From JAGGSN01 sp965603725 (GTDB lineage: Bacteria; Zixibacteria; MSB-5A5; UBA10806; 4484-95), in assembly GCA_965603725.1 (NCBI GenBank), contig CBFDEC010000012.1, positions 1-64,000 on the forward strand: a stretch of 64,000 nt of DNA, given 5' to 3'. Shown here piece after piece: positions 16,444 to 25,147 of this stretch. The stretch's first letter is position 1. Each line of letters begins with the position of its first letter. The notes under the pieces are model-generated. The model saw nothing but the letters and a program-made list of their open reading frames with translations. It had not been told where the DNA came from and ran no database searches. A program made the translations under genes and the position numbers.

Positions 16444-17316
16444 TTATATTTTAATCATGGATAAAGCTTCATCGAATGGAAGCAATCGAGTCTTCAACAT
16501 TTTTCTGGCCTTATCAATTTTCAGTCCGCCTTTTAGCGGTCTTTTGGCTTTCTGGTTTAATTTCTCTGTAGTAGTTGGCTGGATCAATCCCTGATTGAGA
16601 TTGAAATGTTCGGCGGTTTTCAGCGCTATTTCATATCGGGAGAGGTAATCTGCTCCTCCGATATGAAGTATTCCGTTAAATTCGCTCAGGGCGGCTTCAA
16701 TTGCCGCCTCGGCTAAGTTGCCGGCTTGGATGGGATTGTTGAACTGATCAGTTACTATATGCAATTTCTTCCCTTTTTGTAAGCTGTCTATCAGGCCCGT
16801 GATAAAATTATGCCGGATATTTCTGCCGGTACCGAAAAGGACATTTGTACGGATAATAATATGTTCCCTGCCTGACTCAGCAAGGACAGCTTCTGATTTC
16901 AATTTCGTTTCGCCATGATAGTTAATAGGGCCAGTTTGGTCTTCTTCAGCATAAGGACCATTGATGCCATTGAAAACATAATCGCTGGAAAAATGAATAA
17001 GCTTTTCAGCCTTCGTTGTCAGCAGGTTTTCAACCAGGCCGACGTTTAATGTATAAGCCTGCTTGCGGTTCTGTTCGCAGGCATCGACATCAGTAGTGCC
17101 GGCACAGTTGAAAACAAGTTCAGGGGCAAAATCATCAATGACTGGTTTGACTGTATCAAATTTCGTTAAATCTTCTTTGATATATTCCAGGTTTCGATGC
17201 GGATCGAACGGGTTGACTGCAATATCTATGGCTAAAATGTTAAATTCATCAATTAGATTATTTACAAAGTGTTGTCCCAGAAGTCCGGCCCCCCCGGTGA
17301 CAAGTATATTTCTCAA
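16444..17316 (-). CDS. rmlD: dTDP-4-dehydrorhamnose reductase
   Basis: 290 residues. ILVTGGAGLLGQHF is the NAD(P)-binding start, FSSDYVFNG and YHGETK (YxxxK catalytic pair) follow, and IIIRTNVLFG fits the RmlD/RfbD family. It performs the last step of dTDP-L-rhamnose synthesis, reducing the 4-keto group. The frame starts at a TTG that overlaps the stop of rmlB by four bases, so translation is likely coupled. Last gene of the minus-strand rml operon. Confidence 0.9.
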   Translation of the reverse strand: MRNILVTGGAGLLGQHFVNNLIDEFNILAIDIAVNPFDPHRNLEYIKEDLTKFDTVKPVIDDFAPELVFNCAGTTDVDACEQNRKQAYTLNVGLVENLLTTKAEKLIHFSSDYVFNGINGPYAEEDQTGPINYHGETKLKSEAVLAESGREHIIIRTNVLFGTGRNIRHNFITGLIDSLQKGKKLHIVTDQFNNPIQAGNLAEAAIEAALSEFNGILHIGGADYLSRYEIALKTAEHFNLNQGLIQPTTTEKLNQKAKRPLKGGLKIDKARKMLKTRLLPFDEALSMIKI

Positions 17317-18323
17317 CTGCGCTCCCGATAATGGATTTTGTAAAATTTTTGATATTCGCCGCTTTGAACATCATGCAGCCATTTATCGTTGTCACAATAC
17401 CATTTTATAGTCTTTGCCAGCCCCTCGGTAAAATCCATCTCGGGTTGCCAGCCGAGTTTTTCTTTAGCCTTAGCGGAATCTAATGCATAGCGGCGATCAT
17501 GTCCCGGACGATCCTTCACATGCTTAATCAGACTCTCCGGTTTATTGAGGAAGTTAAGGATGCTTTTAGTTATCTCCATGTTGGTCATCTCGTTGCTGCC
17601 GCCCAGATTGTAAATCTCGCCGTCTTCGGCCTTTTCCAATGCCGCCAGTATCCCCCGACAATGATCCTCGACATACAGCCAGTCACGAACATTAAGACCG
17701 TCGCCATACAAAGGCAGGTGTTCATCGTTTAGAGCTCTCGTTATAAAAAATGGAATAAGCTTTTCGGGAAACTGGTATGGACCGTAATTGTTGCCGGCGC
17801 GGGTTATTACTACTGGCATTTCGAACGTTTTAAAATAAGAACGGCAGATAAGGTCGGCTGAGGCTTTGCTTGCGGCATAGGGTGAGTTCGGCAAAAGAGG
17901 CGACTTTTCGCTGAAATAGCCCTCTGAGCCAAGAGAGCCATAAACCTCATCGGTAGATATTTGAAGAAACCTTTTAGCCCCGGTTTCCAATGCATAGTCT
18001 AATAACAAACGGGCGCCCAGGATATTAGTTTGTAAAAACAGAGCCGGATCATACAGCGACCGGTCGACATGAGATTCGGCGGCGAAATTAATAACATAGT
18101 CGAAACTATTGCTAAAAATATTTTTCACATCGTCAGGATCGGTGATATCGCCTTTGACAAATCGGTAATTATTGCTATCGCTGATATCTTCAAGGTTTGC
18201 CAGGTTGCCTGCATAAGTTAAATAATCAAAATTAACGATATTCCATTCGGGACGGTTTTTCAGTATGAAATGAATGAAATTTGAACCTATAAAACCGGCT
18301 CCTCCGGTTACCAGAAGTCTCAT
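17313..18323 (-). CDS. rmlB: dTDP-glucose 4,6-dehydratase
   Basis: 336 residues, full family length. TGGAGFIGSNFIH binds NAD+. ISTDEVYGSL holds the Thr-Asp-Glu catalytic trio, and SPYAASKASADLI gives YxxxK. TRAGNNYGPYQFPEKLIP and GDGLNVRDWLYVEDHC are RmlB hallmarks. It converts dTDP-glucose to dTDP-4-keto-6-deoxyglucose. Second-last of the rml operon, 18 bases after the rmlC-like gene. Confidence 0.95.
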   Translation of the reverse strand: MRLLVTGGAGFIGSNFIHFILKNRPEWNIVNFDYLTYAGNLANLEDISDSNNYRFVKGDITDPDDVKNIFSNSFDYVINFAAESHVDRSLYDPALFLQTNILGARLLLDYALETGAKRFLQISTDEVYGSLGSEGYFSEKSPLLPNSPYAASKASADLICRSYFKTFEMPVVITRAGNNYGPYQFPEKLIPFFITRALNDEHLPLYGDGLNVRDWLYVEDHCRGILAALEKAEDGEIYNLGGSNEMTNMEITKSILNFLNKPESLIKHVKDRPGHDRRYALDSAKAKEKLGWQPEMDFTEGLAKTIKWYCDNDKWLHDVQSGEYQKFYKIHYRERS

Positions 18324-18341
18324 AAAATATCCCTATTAATA

Positions 18342-18803
18342 CTAATAATCTTTTCGAGACCAGTCATAGGGGATTTGATCAGTGTGCGCATCAAGCCTGA
18401 ACTCATCCGGGTTATCACGGTTATATGCTTTAGTAGGAACATTGATCATTATTGCTTCTTCAACGGATATCACTTTGAAACCGTGATAAACATGAGAGGG
18501 AATAACTATTAATGCTGGATTATGTTCACCGATAAAGAACTCATTGAGCATCTTAAATGTAGGCGATTCTTTGCGAGCGTCATAAAGCACGAGTTTCACC
18601 ATGCCTTTTATACAAAAGAAATAGTCCTCCTGCAGTTTATGAAAATGCCAGGCTTTTACAACACCGGGATAGGCTGTCGTAAAATATGCTTGTCCAAAAT
18701 TTTTAAAGATATCATCATCAGACCGCAATATTTCAGCCAGACGTCCACGCTCGTCGACATTCACTTTAAGCAACTTGGTCTTTACACCATCAATCAGTTT
18801 CAT
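18342..18803 (-). CDS. rmlC: dTDP-4-dehydrorhamnose 3,5-epimerase-family cupin
   Basis: 153 residues. VNVDERGRLAEILR matches the RmlC opening, KAWHFHKLQEDYFFCIKGMV gives the catalytic-His strand, and IPSHVYHGFKVIS is the metal-free cupin motif. At 153 residues it is shorter than classical RmlC (about 180), and the ends are closer to the WxcM/RmlC-like sugar epimerases. Position between rmlA and rmlB makes the 3,5-epimerase step of rhamnose synthesis the best call. Confidence 0.82.
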   Translation of the reverse strand: MKLIDGVKTKLLKVNVDERGRLAEILRSDDDIFKNFGQAYFTTAYPGVVKAWHFHKLQEDYFFCIKGMVKLVLYDARKESPTFKMLNEFFIGEHNPALIVIPSHVYHGFKVISVEEAIMINVPTKAYNRDNPDEFRLDAHTDQIPYDWSRKDY

Positions 18804-18836
18804 TTATTACCCATATATTTGACACATTGTCAGAAT

Positions 18837-19568
18837 TTATAATTTATTTACACCCCGTTTGCGAACAAAATTAATAGTATCATTATATTCATCAATAGAC
18901 TCTCCCGCGTCCGCCCAGCGGCCGGTCAGCCTTGTGTATTTCATCAAGCCCATGTTGATATAAACATTATTAACATCGGTAATCTCCAACTCGCCTCGCC
19001 TGGAGGGTTTAAGAGTTTTGACTATGTCGAAAACCTGGTTGTCGTACATGTAAACACCAATTACCGCTAAATTGCTTTTGGGCCGTTTTGGTTTTTCGAC
19101 GATCTTAACGACCTTTTTCCCTTTTATCTCGGCCACGCCATATTCCCCGGGATTATTGACTTTCTTTAAAAGAATCATCGCCCCCTTTTCCTGTTTCTTA
19201 AACCGGACAACAACCTTGTTAATGTTATTTTCAAGGATATTGTCGCCAAGAATAATTACCACTTTTTTGCCCTCGGCAAAATATTCGCATAATCCTATTG
19301 CCTCGGCAATGCCGCCCTCCTTAGCCTGATATGTAAAGTCCAGATGTTTTAAGCCAAATTCCGAACCGTTGCCCAAAAGCTTTAAGAAATCACCGGCATT
19401 GCTGCCGCCGGTTACAATCATTATTTCTTTTATCCCGGCATCTACCAGTGTCTGTATGGGATAATAAATCATAGGTTTGTCATATACAGGCAAGAGATGC
19501 TTATTAGTAATTCTGGTCAGCGGGTGAAGTCTTGTGCCAAGACCTCCGGCAAGAACAATACCTTTCAT
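18837..19568 (-). CDS. rmlA: Glucose-1-phosphate thymidylyltransferase, copy 1 (intact)
   Basis: 243 residues of the short RmlA type. KGIVLAGGLGTRLHPLTRIT is the nucleotide-binding signature, LPVYDKPMIYYPIQTL the sugar-phosphate loop, ILGDNI the metal-site Asp, and GRWADAGESIDEYNDTINFV the C-terminal block. It makes dTDP-glucose for the rml pathway. 657 bases of it are identical to the second copy at 20869-21759; this copy has the normal C-terminus and sits directly upstream of rmlC and rmlB, so it is the functional one. Confidence 0.93.
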   Translation of the reverse strand: MKGIVLAGGLGTRLHPLTRITNKHLLPVYDKPMIYYPIQTLVDAGIKEIMIVTGGSNAGDFLKLLGNGSEFGLKHLDFTYQAKEGGIAEAIGLCEYFAEGKKVVIILGDNILENNINKVVVRFKKQEKGAMILLKKVNNPGEYGVAEIKGKKVVKIVEKPKRPKSNLAVIGVYMYDNQVFDIVKTLKPSRRGELEITDVNNVYINMGLMKYTRLTGRWADAGESIDEYNDTINFVRKRGVNKL

Positions 19569-19570
19569 AA
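18913..19570. repeat. Long direct repeat inside rmlA, copy 1
   Basis: By line-by-line reading I find no difference between 18913-19570 and 21104-21761 (about 657 bases, constant offset 2191). Identity breaks abruptly three bases upstream of the ATG. At the other end a 24-base patch of about one-third mismatches is followed by 29 further identical bases. Confidence 0.92.
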
Positions 19571-19780
19571 AAACTCCTTATTTGAAATATAAGCTGATTT
19601 TTTCATAAGTCAAGAATTATCAAACATAATAACGCTGGTCGCAATGACTGAATATAATGAAATTAATTGCGAAACAATACGTTAGTGTCAGATTAAGTCT
19701 TAGCTATTTCAATTAATAACTGACGGCTTTCAATCAACGATGATGAAATATCACCGTATTCATTAATATCTTCTTTCATT

Positions 19781-20872
19781 TTATTGTTCTTTGATATTTA
19801 GATGTCTCAATATATCAGATACAACTGCTTTTGGTGTGAATTTGGCATCAAATACATTTGCATTTGATTCGCCCAGTGCCATTTGTTTGTCTGGATTATC
19901 TAATAATTTAATAGCTTCTTGGACGATTGCTTTTGGATTATCATAAGCAAATTGCTCATTAAAATATTTATTATTCATAATATTATCTTTATTATTATGG
20001 ATTGTCTGACCTACAATGGGCATCCCCAGCAATAGCAATTGACCAAACTTAAATGACAAACAGTTATGTAAACCCCTTACATAAATTGCAATTCTGGATT
20101 TGGCCAAGCAACCTAAATACTCCTTTAGAGAGTATGGCTTTAATTGAAGATCAGCATATTTGTCGGGAACTATTTTTTTATGACTGGCGAATCCAACTAA
20201 CGAATTAATATTAGGATATTTTTGAATTTCTTTCATAATCTGATAACGGAGCACATTGTCGGCAGAATGTACTTTTTGATTATAGAAGTTTAGGACAAAG
20301 AATATATCAAGATTCTTTTCGGAACTGCGCATTTGCCTTATTTGCTCTAAGGTTAACATTCCTTTAAGCATTCTGACCCTCCGTACAGCATCTCTCATCG
20401 TCCACGCTACTGCACTACATGGAATAATTTTAGGGAAATATGGTAATAATGTGGGGCATTTTATGGGAAAGAAGAGGAGTGCAGGAATAATTTTGTGTGC
20501 AAACTCTCTCAAGTTGAGGTCGTTATTTATTGCATCTATGTTATAGTTAACTTTAAAGTAATATTTAACTTTCTTAAGTAGAGGTAAATGATAACCATTT
20601 CCTTTATTAGGGTTGGCATCACAACTATCACGTGTATCTATGCAAAAATAGAATTCCTCATTAGGTAGCTTAGCTTTAAATAAACAAATAGAAAATAGAA
20701 TCTCTTTCCATTTGTCACCCATTATTTGATCAAAAAGTAATGGAGGTACTTTTTTTGATACGATAAATTTGTAGAGAAACGTTTCCGTATTTTGATGAAA
20801 ACCAGTCAGGAAATAGCTGGAATATTGTAGGTTATTAAAATCATAATAGATAATGTGATCGTTACTTCTCAT
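19781..20872 (-). CDS. Putative glycosyltransferase (GT-B-like), rml-cluster
   Basis: 363 residues that I do not recognise with certainty. The C-terminal third (IAIYVRGLHNCLSFKFGQLLLLGMPIVGQ, then LLDNPDKQMALGESNANVF) has the look of the sugar-nucleotide half of a GT-B enzyme or exostosin-like protein; the N-terminal half has no clear motif. No membrane spans. Its ATG overlaps the stop of the rmlA fusion gene (ATGA) with AGAGG before it, so the two are co-translated. It is enclosed by the two rmlA repeats and is more AT-rich than they are. A rhamnosyl- or other transferase is a reasonable guess. Confidence 0.6.
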   Translation of the reverse strand: MRSNDHIIYYDFNNLQYSSYFLTGFHQNTETFLYKFIVSKKVPPLLFDQIMGDKWKEILFSICLFKAKLPNEEFYFCIDTRDSCDANPNKGNGYHLPLLKKVKYYFKVNYNIDAINNDLNLREFAHKIIPALLFFPIKCPTLLPYFPKIIPCSAVAWTMRDAVRRVRMLKGMLTLEQIRQMRSSEKNLDIFFVLNFYNQKVHSADNVLRYQIMKEIQKYPNINSLVGFASHKKIVPDKYADLQLKPYSLKEYLGCLAKSRIAIYVRGLHNCLSFKFGQLLLLGMPIVGQTIHNNKDNIMNNKYFNEQFAYDNPKAIVQEAIKLLDNPDKQMALGESNANVFDAKFTPKAVVSDILRHLNIKEQ

Positions 20873-21759
20873 GCTTGACCTCTTTCATAACAAGAGGTAT
20901 TGTTTGGCCTGCAAAATAGCCAGCTTGATCTGCCCTTTGAACCAACATCGCAGATTCCACAGAATGCAGGATTTGAGGGATCAGAAATATCTAATATATA
21001 AAAGGAATCGTAGGCGATTATGTAGCAGTAAGTTCCAGAGACGAAAACGCTGCGAACAAAATTAATAGTATCATTATATTTGTTAATGGATTCTCCGGCA
21101 TCTGCCCAGCGGCCGGTCAGCCTTGTGTATTTCATCAAGCCCATGTTGATATAAACATTATTAACATCGGTAATCTCCAACTCGCCTCGCCTGGAGGGTT
21201 TAAGAGTTTTGACTATGTCGAAAACCTGGTTGTCGTACATGTAAACACCAATTACCGCTAAATTGCTTTTGGGCCGTTTTGGTTTTTCGACGATCTTAAC
21301 GACCTTTTTCCCTTTTATCTCGGCCACGCCATATTCCCCGGGATTATTGACTTTCTTTAAAAGAATCATCGCCCCCTTTTCCTGTTTCTTAAACCGGACA
21401 ACAACCTTGTTAATGTTATTTTCAAGGATATTGTCGCCAAGAATAATTACCACTTTTTTGCCCTCGGCAAAATATTCGCATAATCCTATTGCCTCGGCAA
21501 TGCCGCCCTCCTTAGCCTGATATGTAAAGTCCAGATGTTTTAAGCCAAATTCCGAACCGTTGCCCAAAAGCTTTAAGAAATCACCGGCATTGCTGCCGCC
21601 GGTTACAATCATTATTTCTTTTATCCCGGCATCTACCAGTGTCTGTATGGGATAATAAATCATAGGTTTGTCATATACAGGCAAGAGATGCTTATTAGTA
21701 ATTCTGGTCAGCGGGTGAAGTCTTGTGCCAAGACCTCCGGCAAGAACAATACCTTTCAT
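20869..21759 (-). CDS. RmlA copy 2 fused to an LVIVD-repeat fragment
   Basis: 296 residues. The first 235 equal RmlA copy 1 except two changes near the end (ESINKY for ESIDEY). After NDTINFVR the RmlA C-terminus is replaced by SVFVSGTYCYIIAYDSFYIL, then DISDPSNPAFCGICDVGSK, which is one unit of the LVIVD beta-propeller repeat of secreted surface proteins, then an unrelated tail. The ATG at 21759 has ATGGAGT upstream; the longer open frame to 21864 lacks a ribosome site. It is probably a recombination product; nucleotidyltransferase activity may survive because the core is whole. Confidence 0.8.
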   Translation of the reverse strand: MKGIVLAGGLGTRLHPLTRITNKHLLPVYDKPMIYYPIQTLVDAGIKEIMIVTGGSNAGDFLKLLGNGSEFGLKHLDFTYQAKEGGIAEAIGLCEYFAEGKKVVIILGDNILENNINKVVVRFKKQEKGAMILLKKVNNPGEYGVAEIKGKKVVKIVEKPKRPKSNLAVIGVYMYDNQVFDIVKTLKPSRRGELEITDVNNVYINMGLMKYTRLTGRWADAGESINKYNDTINFVRSVFVSGTYCYIIAYDSFYILDISDPSNPAFCGICDVGSKGRSSWLFCRPNNTSCYERGQA

Positions 21760-21761
21760 AT
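21104..21761. repeat. Long direct repeat inside rmlA, copy 2
   Basis: Partner of 18913-19570. Same orientation, so recombination between the two would delete or duplicate the glycosyltransferase gene between them. Confidence 0.92.
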
Positions 21762-22018
21762 TTACTCCATTTCTATTCAATATAGTAGTGAACTTCTCAG
21801 AATCAAGAACTTTGTTTAAATGCAGACATCGGCAATAGACCTGCATTTGCAGTTTAAAGCACAACTTTATTTGTGATAAATGCGCTTAGCTTCATTAAAA
21901 ATCTAATTTTTAAGCCGTTATTTCCGATAATGTTAAGAGGTTGTCTATAAAAGAGCTTAAAAAAACGTGTGCGAAAATAACGAGAACCTGGCTTAGCTTA
22001 TAATCAGGAGATATATTA

Positions 22019-23116
22019 ATGTTTTCAGGAAAATCAATATTAGTAACCGGAGGCACAGGAACGTTTGGCAAGAGTTTTATTAATACAGTTCTTGAAAAAT
22101 ACCCACAGGTTAAGAAGATAATTGTTTTTTCACGAGACGAACTGAAACAGTTTGAAATGCGTGATAAATATCCTGAATCCCGATACCCGCAGATGCGGTT
22201 TTTTATCGGTGATGTACGCGATAAAGACCGTGTTAAAAGAGCTCTGGAGGGAGTCGACTACGTCGTGCATGCCGCCGCATTGAAACAGGTGTCGGCATGC
22301 GAATACAACCCGTTCGAGGCGGTTAAAACAAATGTGCTTGGAGCTCAAAATATTATCGAAGCCTGTATGGATCAAAATGTTAAACGAGTAGCGGCGTTAA
22401 GCACAGATAAAGCGGCGGCGCCAATCAACCTTTATGGGGCAACGAAGCTCTGTTCAGATAAGTTGTTTGTTTCAGCCAATAATTTCAGAGGAAGTAAAGA
22501 TATCCGGTTTGCGGCGGTTCGCTACGGTAATGTTATGGGAAGCCGGGGCAGCGTGATACCATTCTTTTTGGAAAAACGTAAAGAAGGGGTATTGCCGATA
22601 ACCGATACCAGGATGACCCGTTTCAATATAACGCTCAGACAATGTATCGAACTGGTGCTGTTTGCTCTGGCTAATATGTGGGGCGGAGAAATCTTTGTGC
22701 CAAGAATCCCCAGCTACCGTATTCTCGACCTTCTTAAAGCAATTGCTCCGGATTGCGATTATAATGTCACAGGCATTCGCCCCGGAGAAAAGCTTCACGA
22801 GCAGATGATCACCGAGACCGACGCAATTAATACTCTCGAATTTAAAAACTATTTTGTCATACTGCCATCAATGACTCTCTGGGATGTTGATAAATATATA
22901 GAAAAGTTCGGGGGAAGCCGATGCGCTCACGGTTTTTCCTATGGCAGTGGAACGAATACCGAGCGGTTGACTGTAGATGAGTTACGCAGACTAATCCGCG
23001 AGGAAGTTGATCCGCAGTTTTCAATTGAATATATCCCAACCGCTGTAAAAAGTCGCCGGAAATTAAAGTTAAAGATGGTCCGCCCGGAGATGAAGGATGT
23101 CTTAGCCGGTAGTTAA
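22019..23116 (+). CDS. pseB: UDP-N-acetylglucosamine 4,6-dehydratase (inverting)
   Basis: 365 residues of the short-SDR FlaA1/PseB class. ILVTGGTGTFGKSFI binds NADP, ALKQVSACEYNPFEAVKTNV is characteristic of PseB/CapD, and LSTDKAAAPINLYGATK includes the Thr/Asp/Lys and YxxxK catalytic residues. It makes UDP-4-keto-6-deoxy-L-AltNAc from UDP-GlcNAc, first step to CMP-pseudaminic acid. AGGAG precedes the ATG. First gene of a long plus-strand cluster that diverges from the rml operon. About 30 residues longer at the C-terminus than the Helicobacter enzyme. Confidence 0.92.
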   Translation: MFSGKSILVTGGTGTFGKSFINTVLEKYPQVKKIIVFSRDELKQFEMRDKYPESRYPQMRFFIGDVRDKDRVKRALEGVDYVVHAAALKQVSACEYNPFEAVKTNVLGAQNIIEACMDQNVKRVAALSTDKAAAPINLYGATKLCSDKLFVSANNFRGSKDIRFAAVRYGNVMGSRGSVIPFFLEKRKEGVLPITDTRMTRFNITLRQCIELVLFALANMWGGEIFVPRIPSYRILDLLKAIAPDCDYNVTGIRPGEKLHEQMITETDAINTLEFKNYFVILPSMTLWDVDKYIEKFGGSRCAHGFSYGSGTNTERLTVDELRRLIREEVDPQFSIEYIPTAVKSRRKLKLKMVRPEMKDVLAGS

Positions 23117-23177
23117 TTATATCAGGAAGTATCAATATCGTTTTAATGAATCAAATCATAAAACAAGTAGTCGGTTT

Positions 23178-24410
23178 ATGGCAACAATGACCCAGAGTCA
23201 TACAGGGTTCTTGCCATATGGAAAACATCACGTTTCCGAGGCCGATATCGAGGCCGTTATAAAAGTACTAAAATCCGACCGGCTGACCCAGGGACCTGGA
23301 GTTCCGGCATTTGAGAAAGCACTGGCTGAAAAGGTGGGAGCATCATATGCGGTGGCCTGTTCCAGCGGTACAGCCGCCCTCCATCTGGCAATGCTTGTGT
23401 TAGGTATTGGTCCCGGGGATGAGGTCGCGACTTCCTCAAACACTTTTCTTGCCTCGGCTAACTGTGCGCGATTCGCAGGAGCGGAAGTTCGCTTTATTGA
23501 TATTAATCCCAGCAATGGCCTGATCGACCCGGAGGCGCTCAGCAAGGTTCTACAAGCCGATAATAAACATAAAATAAAGGCTATCATACCTGTTCATTTT
23601 GCCGGTCAGCCGGCTGAATTAACGACAATACATGCTCTCGCCAGTGAGCATAGTGCTAAAGTCGTCGATGATGCATGTCATGCAATTGGCTCATGGTATG
23701 AACATGACGGTCAAAGACATAATCTCGGCGGATGCCATCATAGCGATATGACGGTCTTTTCGTTTCATCCGGTCAAACATGTAGCAATGGGAGAAGGTGG
23801 AGCAATCACTACAAACCGGCCGGAGCTGGTAGAGAGACTTCAACGATTTCGCAATCATGGCATACAGAAAGGGAATTTTTCAAACGATAAATATTCCCGA
23901 TCGCGGCAAGGGGAAATTAATCCCTGGTATTATGAAATGCATGAATTGGGCTGCAATTACCGTCTAACAGATATTCAGGCGGCGCTGGGACTAAGCCAGT
24001 TGGAACGACTTAGCTGGTCTCTAAAACGGCGAAATAACCTGGCCGATTACTATCGAGAATTGATTGGAAATACATTCCCTGATGGCGGAATCTGTCCGCT
24101 TGACGTGCGCAATTCTGTCTATCATGCATACCATCTGTTTGTAGTTCTAATCGATTTCAACAGGTTCGGGATGTCACGTGCAACAGTGATGAACCGTTTA
24201 CGTCAAGCAGGTATCGGAACACAGGTACATTATATTCCGGTTCCACTTCAGCCATATTACAATCAGCGTTACCGGATTTCACCGGCTGACTTCCCGCAGA
24301 CTATGAGATATTATGAAAGAGCGATAAGCCTGCCGATGTATCCGGATTTGACCCACGTCGATTGTGAACGCGTAATCGATTCATTGAAAATGAGTCTTGG
24401 GGTATTTTGA
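23178..24410 (+). CDS. pseC: PLP aminotransferase of the PseC family
   Basis: 410 residues of the DegT/DnrJ class. LPYGKHHVSEADIEAVIKVL and RLTQGP form the usual opening, ACSSGTAALHLAM binds PLP phosphate, VDDACHAIG holds the cofactor Asp, and FSFHPVKHVAMGEGG holds the Schiff-base Lys. It adds the 4-amino group to the PseB product. The stop TGA overlaps the ATG of the next gene (TGATG), implying coupled translation of pseC and pseF. Confidence 0.93.
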   Translation: MATMTQSHTGFLPYGKHHVSEADIEAVIKVLKSDRLTQGPGVPAFEKALAEKVGASYAVACSSGTAALHLAMLVLGIGPGDEVATSSNTFLASANCARFAGAEVRFIDINPSNGLIDPEALSKVLQADNKHKIKAIIPVHFAGQPAELTTIHALASEHSAKVVDDACHAIGSWYEHDGQRHNLGGCHHSDMTVFSFHPVKHVAMGEGGAITTNRPELVERLQRFRNHGIQKGNFSNDKYSRSRQGEINPWYYEMHELGCNYRLTDIQAALGLSQLERLSWSLKRRNNLADYYRELIGNTFPDGGICPLDVRNSVYHAYHLFVVLIDFNRFGMSRATVMNRLRQAGIGTQVHYIPVPLQPYYNQRYRISPADFPQTMRYYERAISLPMYPDLTHVDCERVIDSLKMSLGVF

Positions 24411-25147
24411 TGAAAACTGTTATTATTGTGCAGGCAAGGATGACCTCGACCCGTCTGCCCGGCAAAGTACTTAAGCGTATAATGGACAAGCCGCTGTTAG
24501 AGTATCAGATAGAACGCCTTCAGCGGGCGTCGCTTGCCGATGAAACAGTAATCGCAACTACTATAAACGATTCCGACATCCCGATAGTGGAATTGTGTCG
24601 ACATCTGGCGATACCTTGTTTTCGCGGTTCGGAAAATGACGTACTGGCAAGGTATCATGACACTGCCCTCAAGCATGACGCAGATATAATCGTACGCGTA
24701 ACCTCGGACTGCCCGCTTATTGACCCGATTGTTATCGATAGGGTCATAGGTTTCTTCAAAGATAATTATGGCGTTTATGATTATGTCTCCAATGTGCAGA
24801 CCAGAACTTATCCGCGCGGCTTAGACTGCGAAGTCCTTACATCATCCGTGCTGGAGGAAATATGTCTTGAGGCTTTAGAACCGCCTGACCGCGAACATGT
24901 GACTCCATACATATACGGGCATCCCGAGCGTTTTATAATCGGTTCAGTAACGTATTTTGAAGACCAAAGTCACCATCGCTGGACAGTGGATACGCCGGAG
25001 GATTTTATATTAATCAAAAACATACTCGAAAATATATATCCGATAAAACCAGATTTTACCTTTGAGGACTGCCTGCAGTTGATAGAAGAACATCCGGAGT
25101 GGCTCAAGATAAACACTAATATTAAGCAAAAGGTATATGGAGAATGA
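24410..25147 (+). CDS. pseF: CMP-pseudaminic acid cytidylyltransferase, SpsF/PseF-like
   Basis: 245 residues. IIVQARMTSTRLPGKVL is the CTP-binding motif of the SpsF branch of cytidylyltransferases, TSDCPLIDP the metal-site segment, and WTVDTPEDF the C-terminal conserved block. In pse operons a member of this branch charges pseudaminic acid with CMP. Position between pseC and pseG supports that role. A paralogue at 29022 shares the same motifs, so which one acts on Pse is inferred from order only. Confidence 0.8.
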   Translation: MKTVIIVQARMTSTRLPGKVLKRIMDKPLLEYQIERLQRASLADETVIATTINDSDIPIVELCRHLAIPCFRGSENDVLARYHDTALKHDADIIVRVTSDCPLIDPIVIDRVIGFFKDNYGVYDYVSNVQTRTYPRGLDCEVLTSSVLEEICLEALEPPDREHVTPYIYGHPERFIIGSVTYFEDQSHHRWTVDTPEDFILIKNILENIYPIKPDFTFEDCLQLIEEHPEWLKINTNIKQKVYGE

